Shown: positions 21,665 through 33,896, counted from the stretch's first letter. The stretch is 64,000 nucleotides of DNA from Rhyzopertha dominica (GCA_025024175.1 QCXZ01000137.1:71610680-71674679), one strand, 5' to 3'. Numbers and translations: made by a program. Notes: a model not told the origin generated them from the letters alone.

Positions 21665-21667
21665 TAT

Positions 21668-24555
21668 AATAATTTTTTTTAACTCTACAAACCAGGTCTA
21701 CCAGGACTTCTGCCGTACCCTAACTTTTAATTTTTAGTGTATTTTTAATTCTAAATATAAGGTATGGTTTTCAAAAACGTTTTTTAATATTCTACTTTTT
21801 GATATAATCTNTTTGTGATTTTAGTCTTGTGTGTGAAATATTTAGCAGATTTATTAAATATGTTGATGATACTATGACAATGTGGCTGGCGAATTTTATG
21901 ATCATTCCAGTTTCCCTTCCTCTTATCATATCTGAAATCAAAAAGTGTTATACCTGCTTCTCATATATATATAAGTTGAACATTAAATTTGACTGTCTTA
22001 ATTATTAGACAGACACGAGTTAATATTGCATCGTCATTCACTTCTAGATTGTATTTAAAGTTTCAAGTCTCTAGCTTATCAGTAATTTTATTTAAAATCG
22101 ATCACAATTTTTGTACATCACAAACAGAGTGAACTGAATAAAAGAGGTAACAAAAATGTTTGTTCCTTGNGACCTTCTATGANCAGTTATTGGCAGCTTT
22201 TTCGTTCAACATAATACCTAAATACCGAGTAGACTATTGTTCTAAAATAGTAAAAAAGGAAACACACATAAATAATAGAAAGGGTTGAAAACTTTGAATT
22301 TTTCACGGCCACTACACGCTTTTGAAATAAGTTGAGACTATTTGGGAATATAAGCCCTGTTAGTAAGAAATGTGTTCAAAACGCTTTGAATTTAACCGAA
22401 TAACATATTTATTAAATACACTAATCAGCCCTCTTCCAAATAAAATAATATTATGATGACAAACAATTCCATTAAAGTATTACATTTCGTAAAGGCTTAC
22501 CTAGTCATAAATAAGAATTACTACCCGTAATAGCTTCATAAGTGATACATCATACATTTGATCATTATTTGATAAACTTTGGGAGAAAGTGGAAGACGAT
22601 GAAATGAAAGGCCTGAGCATCATAACAAGAAAACCCCTCTAACACTCTAAAATGCAACTGCACACTAAGTAGAAGTGATAGAATAATTCAGAGTCAGAAT
22701 TAAGTATTGTATAAATTTAAATACGTTATATGTTGAAAAGGTATAGTGATGGTAATACCATAATTTTTATTGCATCTAGGTTTCTAAGTAGGATATTGAA
22801 CTGATTTTCTAAAATAAACTCCAATCATTTACAATTATTCAATACTTAGTCATGCAGATCATCTTTTTATTCTAAAAGTTTTTAGGCTATAACATTACCA
22901 AAAAAGTAATTTGCTAAGTGTTTAAAGATAATTTGTACACAAATGTAAAGAGCTATCTATAGAGTTATTGCCTAGGCAGGTAACTTATATTTTCTCTTGC
23001 CCGTGATGTTAAAACGCTTAAAAAATACTGTAAATTAACAAACTGGAGATTGTATAAGGCTTAGCTGGTCTTCGAATAGGTTTTTAGATTTCTATACCCT
23101 TCGCATGTAAAACTGTCATGAAGAAAATTAGTTTTGATAATTTTTGGATACGTTGCAACGAAGACTTTACAGATCGCTGCAAAATACCTGAAGGACATTT
23201 CCAAAAGAATAAAAGTAAATTTAAACTATTTAGTTTTGGAGCGTTAGAAACATTGCCCAGTCTTTACATAATTGCATCCACACAAACTGCTTGTTTGAAC
23301 TTACCAAGCTAATATTGCATCAAACCGTGTGTTTTAATGAAAACGAGTCACCTCATAGTAATTCCTATTGGATACCAATTAGAGAAAAATCCTGGATCAG
23401 GTTAATTTTATTTCGGAGAGGTTAGAACACTAATTTATTGGCAGCTTTCACCTGCAATTTTTTAATAAGCATGACAACTCGAATAATTTTGAATGTACTG
23501 CAATGCCCTTTCTGAAAATGCGNAGCAAAAGAAAACTATCNACATTTTTTTTATTTCCATTTTTATCAGAAAATGTTAAATTACTTAAAACATGGATTCT
23601 TTCTTCTCCTTAAAAGTTGAGGATGCAGCTAATCCACTGCATCTCTAATGCATTAAAAACTAAAACAACTTAATCAGTCTTCAATCTTTTATCGTCTTTT
23701 TTCCTCCCTAACCTTTTCACACAGTATAAGTTTGTATTTTGTAATTGATTGCTGCCTAACCTTGAGGCTGCCGATCCATAATGTTGTTTAGCATGCAGTA
23801 TTCTGTGGAAATTGTGAGTTAATTTTACAAAAATAACGACAGAGCTAAAGTTCCTGCTCGTAACTTCAATTAATTGAATTCGGATAATTGTTTTCTTACA
23901 AACATGACTTGTAGGAAAATCTAGGTGAAAATGAACTTACCTGAGTTGATGATGCTGCTGCTACTACTACCGTATTAGGTCCTGTTGCTCTCATGGACAA
24001 TTTGCAATCTGCTCTAAAGATATCGCAAGCTTCTGGAGTCAGCATGTAATCAGTTTTCAGCATTCTTAACAAACATAAGTTCCATCGCTTCAAAATTCAC
24101 TTGACACAGGAATGTGACAATTTTTTAATTTATGAAGAGTAGAATGAAAGTGAAATATAACAATTTCCAGGTGCGTAAGATTGGAGAGACATTCTTGGGG
24201 GAATTACCTCAAAGAATTGTTTAAGCGCCAGCACTTGACCCCAAAGATCTCCAGATATGTCGCAATTCAAAGTTTACCATGGAGGCTAATGGAAACCATT
24301 TTGAAAATATAATGGACTTGATGTAATCTTACAAACAGCTTTTGATCAAATTTAAATTTTTTGAAACAAATCCATTATTTCTTATGCGTTCTCATAACGG
24401 ATGTGTATTGTTTGTTTAATCGGACAGTGATATAACGTCTTCATTAATTGAATTATCAAATATAATAATCCCTCTACTAAACCGAATAGTACTTGGATAG
24501 TAAAGAATTCCATCAAAGTATCACATACTCTTAAAATTGTTGATAATGACGAACT
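21668..24555. other. No gene recognised (2.9 kb)
   Basis: AT-rich DNA with several single ambiguous bases. The frames at 23118-23312 and 23896-24093 show no recognisable domain, and no repeats with clear ends were found. Confidence 0.5.
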
Positions 24556-24559
24556 CACT

Positions 24560-24720
24560 GTTTGAAAGAATTATTCTATAGAAATGAGTAGGACAAAATG
24601 AAGGGAAAATTAGAAACATCAAAGAAAACAAAGGAGAGCTCGAAATAGACCCTTGCGGAACACCACACCAAATTCGAGTTACCGAAAGGAAGAACTGCTA
24701 ATACCTACTACAATATAATA
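24560..24720 (-). pseudogene. LINE reverse-transcriptase fragment
   Basis: The minus strand gives CGVPQGSISSSPLFSLMFL, matching the RT block usually written as GVPQGSILGPLLF..YIND. No neighbouring blocks are readable, so this is a short isolated relic. Confidence 0.5.
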
Positions 24721-26679
24721 TACTTGAGTATGCATGAGAAGATTTGCGAAGTGATAGTCGTATTTCTGTTTTGGGTTAAATTGTGAACTGCGCCTTTTTG
24801 TTGTCTCTACATGTTTGAACTTTTGTCTAACTACCAAATTATTTCAGATGATTAATATCGATAATAATATTAAATATATAAATATGTGTTTTAATCCATA
24901 TAGAATAGTACTATCTATGTTTCTCCGTAAGTGTTCAGAATAATTTATATTCATTTTAACAATTGTATGCAAATCCGGTCCTGGCGAGCTCGTCGTGTTC
25001 AATTAAATTCCACCTGCCCGCTACGTCTTCATAATTAGCGGCAATGCAATTTCACTCCAAATTGTTAATTTTTGTAAAAATCCAGTACGAACTTGCCATG
25101 TTGCGTCACGGTAATTTCAAAGATAACATTTCGAGATAATCTTGAAGATGTACCGCATTCGCGCACTCTGGATTACAATGGGTGAATTGCACGAGCGTTG
25201 CTTCACAATCTCGATTATACGGCCGAGATTTTATTGAGGTTGTTAAGCCTCATCTGGAACATACACCTACATGAGCATTCTGAACGTTTCTAAATAATCA
25301 CCATTATTCCAGGAAGGTCGTACCTCTCTCATATTGACATATGGCAATCCTGGTTGGCGGAATCCGGTGTAAAAGTATCATTACGGAAAGCTATTGGCGT
25401 TCATTCATCCCTTACCGTAATGATCTGAGAAACGTTATTGGCAATAATGTACGTTAGGTGCGAGTGTCTCGTTTATAACAATAACAATACAGTTTGTTCA
25501 TTATCATAACGTAGATTGGCTAACGAGCTATATTTGATGGTAAACATTTTTAACAATTTTTATCTAATGTGTATTTGCAACAGAGACTTTATTTGCATGC
25601 TTGGAACTAATGAATAGTTAGGACATTTTTGTTCGACAGTACAGATTGCTTACCATACTTAGTTTTATTTACTCGTTGCCAAGCACGTCGATAAGTAATT
25701 ACTTACTCTTCTAGTTTTGACAGGACTGAACGGTAAGTAAATCCTATCATTTCTTTGTGAAAAAAATAACCTTCTGTTTGTTAAAGTTGATGATAGCTAA
25801 AATCTGCCAACTTTAAACTGAGGTATGTGATTGGTACAGATTTTAATACTATAGTTGATTTTCGTTTAAAATAGATAACAGAAACCGTCCCAGTGTTGTT
25901 TAACATTATAAACTGCATGTGTTAAGATTGTTTTTATGGGTTCAATGGCAAATTTTAAGCTGAAAAAACATACTCTGCTCTCCTGCAGACTCGAACCCGG
26001 GCTTCTAAGTTTAGCCTTGCACAGTACGTATTATAAACAATATTAATGACTATATCGAGATTTTTAACATGTTCTTTCCACGAGTGCGGAATACAGACCG
26101 AATTAATCACTTTTATTTCCTGTACCTTTTCATCGTACAAATTATGGCTTTTTTCCAGCACGTCTTATCGTTATAGAGTGGCAAATTCGATATGTAATGA
26201 AGTGCATTTTTGCGGTGTGTCTTACGAAGTTTTTAAAAGACGGTGGTGTAGAACTTTCTACAATACTGTGTAGACTTCGTAGTTCCTGAATATAGTTTTT
26301 ATTTTATATTATTGTGAAATTGTTATTTCCGTTAAATAAAGTTAATTATGGTCTAAGATCGCGTATTAATCTCTATTAAATAAAAAAAGATCGAGTGTTG
26401 GGACCTTTAATCTTTAAAGTTCAGATTAGAACGCAATATTATGACAAATTACTATTCTGTTCAGGTGACATCCCTAAAGAAACCTCCGATTTTAAAGAAA
26501 CTGTATACCTTCCCATTTTGCAAGATCTTTTTGTGATCGTATTTCCAGACCTCACTCCTTTGGTCTATTTTTAATGTACTACTTTATTTACGCATGCAAG
26601 CCTCAAAGAGGGTTCAAGAGTACAACGGTGCAGAGTAAAATGAAGGTATCCCCGCGGATAACGAATTAAAAAATTCGAT
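24721..26679. other. No gene recognised; part is less AT-rich
   Basis: The stretch 24975-25450 is richer in GC and in TAATTA-like and CG-containing words than its surroundings; I could not assign it to a gene or repeat. Near 25985-26005 the minus strand reads GCCCGGGTTCGAGTC, like a tRNA T-arm, and may be a tRNA-derived SINE remnant. No complete cloverleaf was found. Confidence 0.35.
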
Positions 26680-27590
26680 TTACCTCAACACATAATGGTA
26701 CCGAAGCATTACGAAAACTAGCAAAAGAAAATCTATTTTGATCTGGAATGACTAATCAGATAGGTAATAAATAAAGTTAATCAATGTACTGTTTGTGCAA
26801 AATACCATAATAACCAACAAAGACCTGAAATGCAATCACATGAGATACCTGAATATCTTTTTCACAATGTGTTAATGGATGTATCTTTAACAACAAGAAA
26901 ATAAGAAAAAAAATTTTTAATAGCAGTTGACCATTACTCTGATTTTTCACGAATTCGATTGAGTTAAGTGATTTAACTCCAGTAGACATGTAATAGAATA
27001 GCAGTTAGATGTTGTACGGATAATGGTACCAATTTTGACAACAAGGACTTCAAAGAATTCTCAAACAAGTGAAAATTCCAACATACTGCATCATCACCAC
27101 ACCACTAACAGGGTAATGGTAAAATAGAATCAGCTGTGAAATACAAAAAGAATGATAAAAAAAGTCTGCTGAAAGTAGAGAAAGGCCTACTGCACTGGAG
27201 AAATATACCAAATAAAATGGGATCTAGTCCAGTGTAAAGGTTATACTCATGAAGCACTAGAACAGGAATAGCAAATGCTATAGATAAATTACGACCCAAA
27301 TTAATACAGGATGTGGAACAAAATATAGTACGTAAAAAAAGAAAACCAAGTACTATTATGATCGGAATACAAAAACATACCCAGAGTTATGTTTAGGTCA
27401 TACAGTCTTAGTTCAAACTCATCCTGATAAAAACAAGAAATGGATATTAGGAACAGTAACGAAACAATTAAAGGACCGATCCTACGAAGTAAGGGCCAAT
27501 GGAGGCACATACAGAAAGAATATAATAAACATTCAACCGTTCAAACCAGATGATAACCGCAATGTGAAAGAAAGAACAAGATAAAAGAAA
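26680..27590 (+). pseudogene. Gypsy-type integrase relic
   Basis: Across frames the plus strand reads in Gypsy integrase order. A zinc-finger end (NQCTVCAKYHNNQQRP) leads to HEIPEYLFHNVLMDVS with the first catalytic Asp. FLIAVDHYSDF and a CCTDNGTNFDNKDFKEFSN block with the second Asp follow. Then come KFQHTASSPHH and GNGKIESAV with the catalytic Glu, and a C-terminal chromatin-binding-like end (LGHTVLVQTHPDKNKKWILG). Stops and shifts break it in at least five places. No LTR was recognised on either side. It is an old remnant of a retrotransposon polyprotein. Confidence 0.8.
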
Positions 27591-27649
27591 AAAGAAGAGA
27601 AAATACGAGGAAGATCATTAATTACGGTCCCTGACATATAAAGACACAA

Positions 27650-28340
27650 AGCATGAAAATAATTATATGTTTGTGTTTCGACATTGCTTGAACTTCGATG
27701 CATTTGGTCCAACGATGTTCCAATGCTCGGATTCCTCTAGGAAAGAATTCTTATGGTTGGTCCTCTAACCAGTCGTTTACTGTTGTCATCACTTGATAAT
27801 CATCGTCATATCTGGTCCCACGTAGATATTCTTTCAATTTCGGAAAGTAATCGCTGGGAGCTAGGTCTGGTGAATTCGTAGGGTTTTTGTGCAATTCAAA
27901 TCCTGCGTCGTGAATAGTAGTACACTAGTAGTGAATAGTACAGGAGCGTTGTCCTGATAAAACAAAATTCTTTTCCTCAATTTTCCCCATCTTTTTTCTT
28001 TGATACGCTCGTGCAATTTTGAAATTAAGTTGGCATAGTAAAAACCTCGTATTGTGTGTCCATGTTCCAAAAATTCAACCATTAAAATTCCGTCCGCATC
28101 CCAAAAAATTGTGGCCATAATTTTACCAACAGAGGGCACAACTCGAAATTTGCATGGTGGAGGAGAACCTTTGTGATGCCACTCCATACTCAGTTGTTTT
28201 GGCTCTCGGTCAAAGCGGTGGGCCCATGTTTCATCAGCAGTTACAATGGAGAGAAAAACTCACAGGTCTGCTGAAAACTTTGCCAGAGTAGCTTCAGAAT
28301 GCAGGACTGTCGAACGGTTCTGATCTAGGGACCCAGGCAG
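27650..28340 (-). pseudogene. Second mariner transposase, heavily degraded
   Basis: On the minus strand: SIVTADETWAHRFD (first catalytic Asp), then MEWHHKGSPPPCKF, IMATIFWDADGILMVEFLEH, YQDNAPV (second Asp), SPDLAPSDYFPKLKEYL (third Asp) and the C-terminal RALEHRWTKCIEVQ. This is the whole catalytic half of a mariner enzyme, from a lineage different from the copy at 13693. A small duplication (TAGTGAATAGTAC-like) after the second Asp, together with stops, breaks it. Terminal repeats were not found. Confidence 0.78.
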
Positions 28341-28556
28341 ATAACTTTTTGGCTTCGAAAAACCAAAGGCACACTCTAGCCTCAAGCAGGTAGCTAAAAG
28401 ATTGAAAAACGGAAGTCATCTTGCAAAGAAAATTATAGATTTTGTCCAATTTTTCCATGCAAGCCCATCGAAAGTATGAACACGTACATTATCACTAGTC
28501 CGAAAAACTGTTTGAATTAAGTAGCACGAACGTATAAGTAAATACATTTTTACTTG

Positions 28557-29291
28557 TTATATAATATATTTTCCATATGTTATCTTCAGGGGCCACACAT
28601 ATAACACCAATGTATTCTTCAACCCTCTTCGAGGTTTATATGCGAAAATGGGGCACCTAAATCTGTCACTATTTGACGGTCTGTAAAACTGAGTTGTCCA
28701 CAACGAATCTTTGCAATGTCGTAAGCAACGTGTCAACTTGCGTTTCCCTGGGAAACCTTTTATGTGCGCATCTAACGAATAACTTGCCCAATTTGCCTTG
28801 TTAAAATGTCTGGGATAATAGCCGAATTTACCGCATTTGTCTTTCACTTTTAATTGGTGTTTGCTTAGTCTATTAAGTGTTACGGGAACGCGAACTCTTA
28901 CTGGCCGCATCAAATTTCGGCACCTTCAATTTCTGCATCGAACCTCACCGATTTCAAACGTCGTAAATTTTATTGATTTTGTGCAAAACACCTCGATTAC
29001 TCGCAGGTGTTGAGCCTGCACACCATCCATTATCTTCCATATATCACTATAATCTCGTCCACTCAATTTGATTGTTTCAAAACAACGCGACGTTGCATCA
29101 GCGCATCTTGCCGGTCTATCATAAGTCACGGCGGTTTTACAACCACTAAATAAGTGTTCTTGGACAATGTGCGTTCGAAAAGTCTCCGCGGCTAAGCAAG
29201 CGCTAATTAATTGAAAGTTTTCTGTATCTGGATTATGTAACAATACACAAACGTGAGCGCATATAATGCACGAGCAAGGTGCAAGCGCCAA
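28557..29291 (-). pseudogene. Unrecognised 244-codon frame with one internal TGA
   Basis: From 29291 to 28557 the minus strand is open apart from one TGA at 28926-28928; both halves are in the same frame. The TGA lies inside a small imperfect duplication, giving the residues RCRN on each side of it. The N-terminal half begins MALAPCSCIICAHVC and is cysteine-rich. The second half is basic. I recognise no domain. Composition is less AT-rich than the surroundings, so this may be a decayed transposon gene or a host exon; chance cannot be excluded. Confidence 0.3.
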
Positions 29292-29719
29292 TGAAAGCGA
29301 TTAGCTTCAGATATGAAAGTACTAATGAGCTAGAGATGATATACAATTTGAAGTACGAAGTTCTGCAAAAGGATTTGCCACAAAAAAGTTTTTCACTGTT
29401 TCCAATTCATTATCATTATACCTATAAGTAAACTGAGTCTTCACCTTTTCTGACGCCAATTTAACTTGTACAAAATTTTATTTTATTTGTCAATATATAA
29501 TGATTATGCGCCGTGGTTCGGTATCAAACCGAAAACGTTCAGAAAATTTTAAAGGTAGGTGTTTGAAATACTTCCCGCCTTTGAATTTATAATTGTAGTC
29601 ATAAACATTCTATAATCAAGGTTTATTAAAATAAAACCCATGTATGCGTCCATAAAAAAGAATAAAAAAACTAAATCTATTTTACTTTTTGGAAAAACAT
29701 TTTTAAATACAAAAGTGCA
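29292..29719. other. No gene recognised
   Basis: AT-rich spacer upstream of the hammerhead-bearing repeat cluster. Confidence 0.45.
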
Positions 29720-30037
29720 AATCTGTTACGTGCCATCTGTCAAGAATGAACTGGCACGATGATAAAGCCACTTAGCTGCCTTAATAAACACTACTTCCTG
29801 AAGGAAATGACCTATTATCTGACAAATTGGCATGCATCTGCATACATCAACCTGACAGCAGCCCCCCACGGCACTTTTTGCTTACGGGCAAGAACGGACA
29901 CAAAAAAATGTATGTCTATGCTATACTGTCTGCACGGCAATTAACTACAAATAGACCTATTTCGTTGTCATTACAGCNCGTCATACCAAGCCTTTGGTAT
30001 ATAGGCAGTTTTAATCCATGCTGCCTACCTTAGACCC

Positions 30038-30087
30038 AAATTACACTGATGAGCTGTAATGATAGCGAAACAGATCTGTCTGTAGTT
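30038..30087 (+). ncRNA. Hammerhead ribozyme, type I, apparently intact
   Basis: The order is AAATTACA (helix I, 5' strand); CTGATGA (30046-30052); GCTGTAATGATAGC (helix II, five pairs including one G-U, AATG loop); GAAA (30067-30070); CAGATCTG (tiny helix III or a self-complementary dimer interface); TC at 30079-30080, the cleavage site; and TGTAGTT (helix I, 3' strand). Helix I forms seven pairs with one G-U. All invariant core positions of the hammerhead are present, including the A-U pair closing helix III and a GUC-type site. Confidence 0.82.
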
Positions 30088-30390
30088 GGTTGCGGTGCAG
30101 ACAGCATAGCACATACTAGCATTTTTTATGTATGTCGGTTATTACCCTTCAGCAAAGAGTGCCGTGGGGACCTCCTGTCAAGTTGATGGATGCAGGTGCA
30201 TGCCAATTTGTCACATTACAGGTCACTTCCTTTAAGAAGTAGTACCAGTTAAGGCAGATAGGTGGCTTTGTCATCATGTCAGGGTAATGATGACAGGTGA
30301 CATCGACATCTATTTTTCTACTAACATCATACCAAGCCACTGGTGTATAGGCAAAACCAATTCTATGCCATGCTGTCTGCATTAGACCTA

Positions 30391-30437
30391 AACTACACTG
30401 ATGAGCTGTAATGACAGAGACATAGATCTATCTGTAG
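30391..30437 (+). ncRNA. Second hammerhead copy, core damaged
   Basis: CTGATGA (30398-30404) is followed by GCTGTAATGACAG, which would pair perfectly if complete. The expected C-GAAA reads AGA, a 2-nt loss that breaks the core. Helix I is perfect (CTACA with TGTAG) and the GATC-centred helix III is retained. This copy should not cleave. Confidence 0.7.
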
Positions 30438-30480
30438 CTGGTTGCGGTGCAGATAGCGTAAAATAGACATGCATTTTTCC

Positions 30481-31504
30481 TGATACGGATATTAAAGAAG
30501 CTTTTCTGGGCTGTACAATGGACAAGGAGGAATGTGGTGCGTCAGGCAGGCGCCTGAGCTACTCATATTCTGGTGACAGATAATCTAAACTCAAATAACA
30601 CAACTAACAGAATAATTCTAATTAAATTAATGATTGTACAATTATTTCATCTATTCTGACAAACCTAATGGTGTTTTTAACAAATTCTTACTAACCAGAT
30701 TATTATCGCAAATGAAGTCTAACTTAAATATCTTACAACTACAGACAGTCCTAAGCAAAATAAGGATAACAGCCTGACTTTTTTATGTTGGTTCGTCCTT
30801 GCTATATTACAACTGATGTCTTAGTTAGATCGCATTCAAAGTGGAAAACCCTGAAAATGAATATGGCGTAACTAATTGTACGATGATAATAGTGTAGGTA
30901 CTTACTTCCAGTGAGGCTTTTTCACAAACAACAGTGCGTTATTCCAATTATGGTGTTCGATGTTACGGTTACCAATTCTTATATACAAATGCTGCGGTAA
31001 CAACATAGTATAATCAGTTCATTTTTAATTCCTTTCATATTGTACTAAATGTTTTCTACTTTTAGTAACATTGACAACCATTGTTTTTCATATTCTTTCG
31101 ACACCAAAATGTTTGGAAAAGTTAAACGTCTGACCTACCCACTTGATAAATAAGACTAATTTATCAAATCTGCTAATAGTATACAATAGTTATTTTGATA
31201 TTAATTGCTGGTTATCTCGCTAATTAATCATACTATGATGTTACTGTACAGTACGTCTACGGACTGAATAGGTCAGAAAAAAAAATGATTTTACGCCAAA
31301 CTGCAAAGTAAAAACTTCTTTTGCTTGTTTTAAAATAGCAAATCTCCAATTAAAAATAATTATTTTAACTCACTGGAAAGGAAACTTTATTCTTCTTGAT
31401 TTTGCTTAATTTTAACTTTATAATGTAAGCGCAGAACTTATCTGATTTAATGTTACGATACGGGTAAGCATTTACTGCATTGTTATTAAAAAGTTCAATA
31501 AAAG
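30481..31504. other. No gene recognised
   Basis: AT-rich. No frames of interest and no repeats with clear ends. Confidence 0.5.
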
Positions 31505-32090
31505 ATTACGAAGAATCAAGTTTCTCGTGTATGGTACAGAAACTGATAACAACTGCATCTGTTAGAAATTTAAAGAAACAGAAGAGATCGTAGACGAAGA
31601 AGACGCTGCTACCTTTCTGGTATTTTAATCTGTGCAGGATTAACAAAAAATTTCACTGAGGAAGCAGTCACTCCAAATGGGCATTACTAAGTCTCACATT
31701 CAAGGAACTTTGAAAGAGAAGAAAATTCACCCATAGAAAACGAAATTTAATAATACATTGGAACCAAGGAATGATGCAAAGCAATTTTTTTATGTTTGTG
31801 GATGGAAGATTAGGTATTAAATTTAATTAAATTAAAACTTTAGTCGTAGAAAAGTATTTTCTAAAGAGGAAACATTTTCTACCAACTAGTCAGTTGTTAT
31901 GTAAGATATTGAAGCGTTGGTAATTCACATTTCAAAATTTTAAAAGTCGCCAGTACTTTGCCCAAGTAAATGTATTGTGCGCCGTTGGTTATGACGGAAT
32001 AATAGGTCCATACTTTTTTGATAAAACCGTTAATCAAATATTTAAATATGTTAGAATTTTGTCAGCGACAGACTTGATGATTTAGAACTT
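31505..32090 (+). pseudogene. IS630/Tc1-mariner-type transposase relic
   Basis: In broken frames the plus strand reads SVRNLKKQKRS (DNA-binding linker), ITKSHIQGTLKEKKIHP and TKFNNTLEPRNDAK. Much further on it reads VGYDGIIGPYFFDKTVNQ, the central block of the family. These fit an N-terminal helix-turn-helix, the TLEPRD.AKR motif and the DGIIGPYFF motif. The first catalytic region between them is unreadable. Confidence 0.58.
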
Positions 32091-33892
32091 AATTATCGCG
32101 TACAATGTTTTTTTTTTCAGCAGGACGATTATTAGAATTAGTATTAGTATCAGTATCGAAAACGACCAGTACACAGAAAATTGTTAAGAAATTGACAAAC
32201 ATATGTTGAGGAGAAAGAGAAGAAATGGTCTGTAGCCCAAGCAATAGATTGGATTACAATAAAAGTAGTAGACACAAGGAGTCAGAGTGGGAATTTGAAA
32301 ATTGCTTGACATGTTTTGTTGGTAGGTTTATGTGATGTTCCTTGTAACTCTACATAGTCTTGAAATAGACAAATTCAATCAATGTGATAGCAAAACAAAG
32401 TAATTGCACTCAGGTAAATGTTCGGAACATGGAATAGTTATATCTAATTAATATATTATCAACAGTCCAATTTCTAAAGACAGGCTTGCTAAGTGAAACG
32501 AAACATTTTGGTTTTGTTGACTTGGCACATTCCTTCTTTCTTTGATAATAGCATGCTCCTGTTCTCTAAAATGCATTATAACTGGCAATATGCTAAGGCC
32601 ATTGTGTAGCCTAGACTATAGCCTCATATTATATATAATTTACTGTTACTTAACTATATTTGGTATAGTACAATTAATTTCTCATTGCATGATAATCTTA
32701 TATAAGGAACTAATTACTAATAGATTTTTAGAGAATGTTAAAANCACTGGTTTTGTNAAACAAGTAGCATTGACACAATACCGACTATTTCGCCTTGTAA
32801 ATGAGTTTCACCCCAAGAAAAGTTGTTAAGAATTTAATAGTCTATGATTGCAGGTAATCCTTACTGCTGCCAATAACACACCACAGTTTCGCTAAGAAGA
32901 AAACTGGTTTTAGATGTGGCGAGCATAAAAATGGTAATACCAAAACTGTTACTACAAGTACCGTTATTCAACTTGTGGCTGCCGTAAATGTAAACAAAAG
33001 TTGTAATTGGACGAACTGAAGAAATTGCGGTCGCAAAACGCACTATACTATTACGTAAGGAATTTATAATGCCTTAATAATAATTACATTCACTATATGC
33101 GACCACAAGATGATGTACGAATCAGTTCAAAAACTTATAATGTGGGTTACATAAATAAACTCAGTAATAAGCTCAAAGAACGCTGAGAAGATTTGCCAAG
33201 TATGGATGATAATTCCAAGTGGAAACATATTTGTGCTGTTGCAAACAATTACGAAGCTCTATAAACACGCACAGAAAAATCTGGAACCACTACAAATTTT
33301 ACGTCAATATTTAGGCGAAATTGAACAAGTTTGAGTACGTAAAATAAAACTATATCAGAATGAATACTAAAATACTGAGTACCTCTTTTATTTAAAATGA
33401 CACTAATACAACACCATAATTGATTTTCAACTATTATTGTGATTTACAAGAGACGTGATAAATTTTGAGATTATCTTTTGAACGATAACGTAATGCGTGG
33501 GCGTGCCCAGCTTCTGGTCTAAGGGAATTTCCGTTAGTGAATAATTCAACATAAATAAAAATGTGCCTCTATCGGATCTATCTAAGTAATTTGTGAAGTA
33601 CCTATTTATTCCATGAGCAATCTTCGTTGATTTTCTGCAAGGTGAACTAAGGAAAGATAAATTTCTCCTGAAGCATCTACTAATAGTGTCACGTTTTATG
33701 ATTTGGAATTCGCACATATCAAAGACTAATGAATTATCCGATGCGCTTTTAATGTGAATTCAACTTTTCACACTAGAAGCTTTAGAGATTTAAATTAGGA
33801 GTGAATAGGTAGCTAGTAAAGATAAAAAGATTATCAAAACTCAGAATGAGGACACAACATGGTCGTGAAACAATACCTAAGACTGTAATGAT
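32091..33892. other. No gene recognised
   Basis: AT-rich. Near 32970 the plus strand reads STCGCRKCKQKL, a short cysteine-rich run with no further context. The frames at 32542-32829 and 33427-33717 show no recognisable domain. Confidence 0.4.
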
Positions 33893-33896
33893 TTAA

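Larger units (their letters stand above)
29720..30480. repeat. Hammerhead-bearing (retrozyme-like) repeat cluster
   Basis: Three pieces of one repeat family. 29720-29977 is a copy on the minus strand. From 29979 a plus-strand copy begins with 'cgtcataccaagcc' and passes through a hammerhead at 30038-30087. A second plus-strand unit then runs to a second, damaged hammerhead at 30391-30437. Measured from cleavage site to cleavage site (30080 to 30432) the unit is 352 nt. The shared body includes GCATGCCAATTTGTCA and ATAGGTGGCTTTGTCATC. The inverted copy begins inside its own hammerhead, immediately after where CTGATGA should be. The junction carries an ambiguous base (29978). No protein is encoded. 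Confidence 0.8.

Noticed and set aside
25980..26010. tRNA-like T-arm on the minus strand
   Set aside because: No acceptor, D-arm or anticodon arm could be aligned, so no tRNA gene is called; at most it is a SINE remnant.
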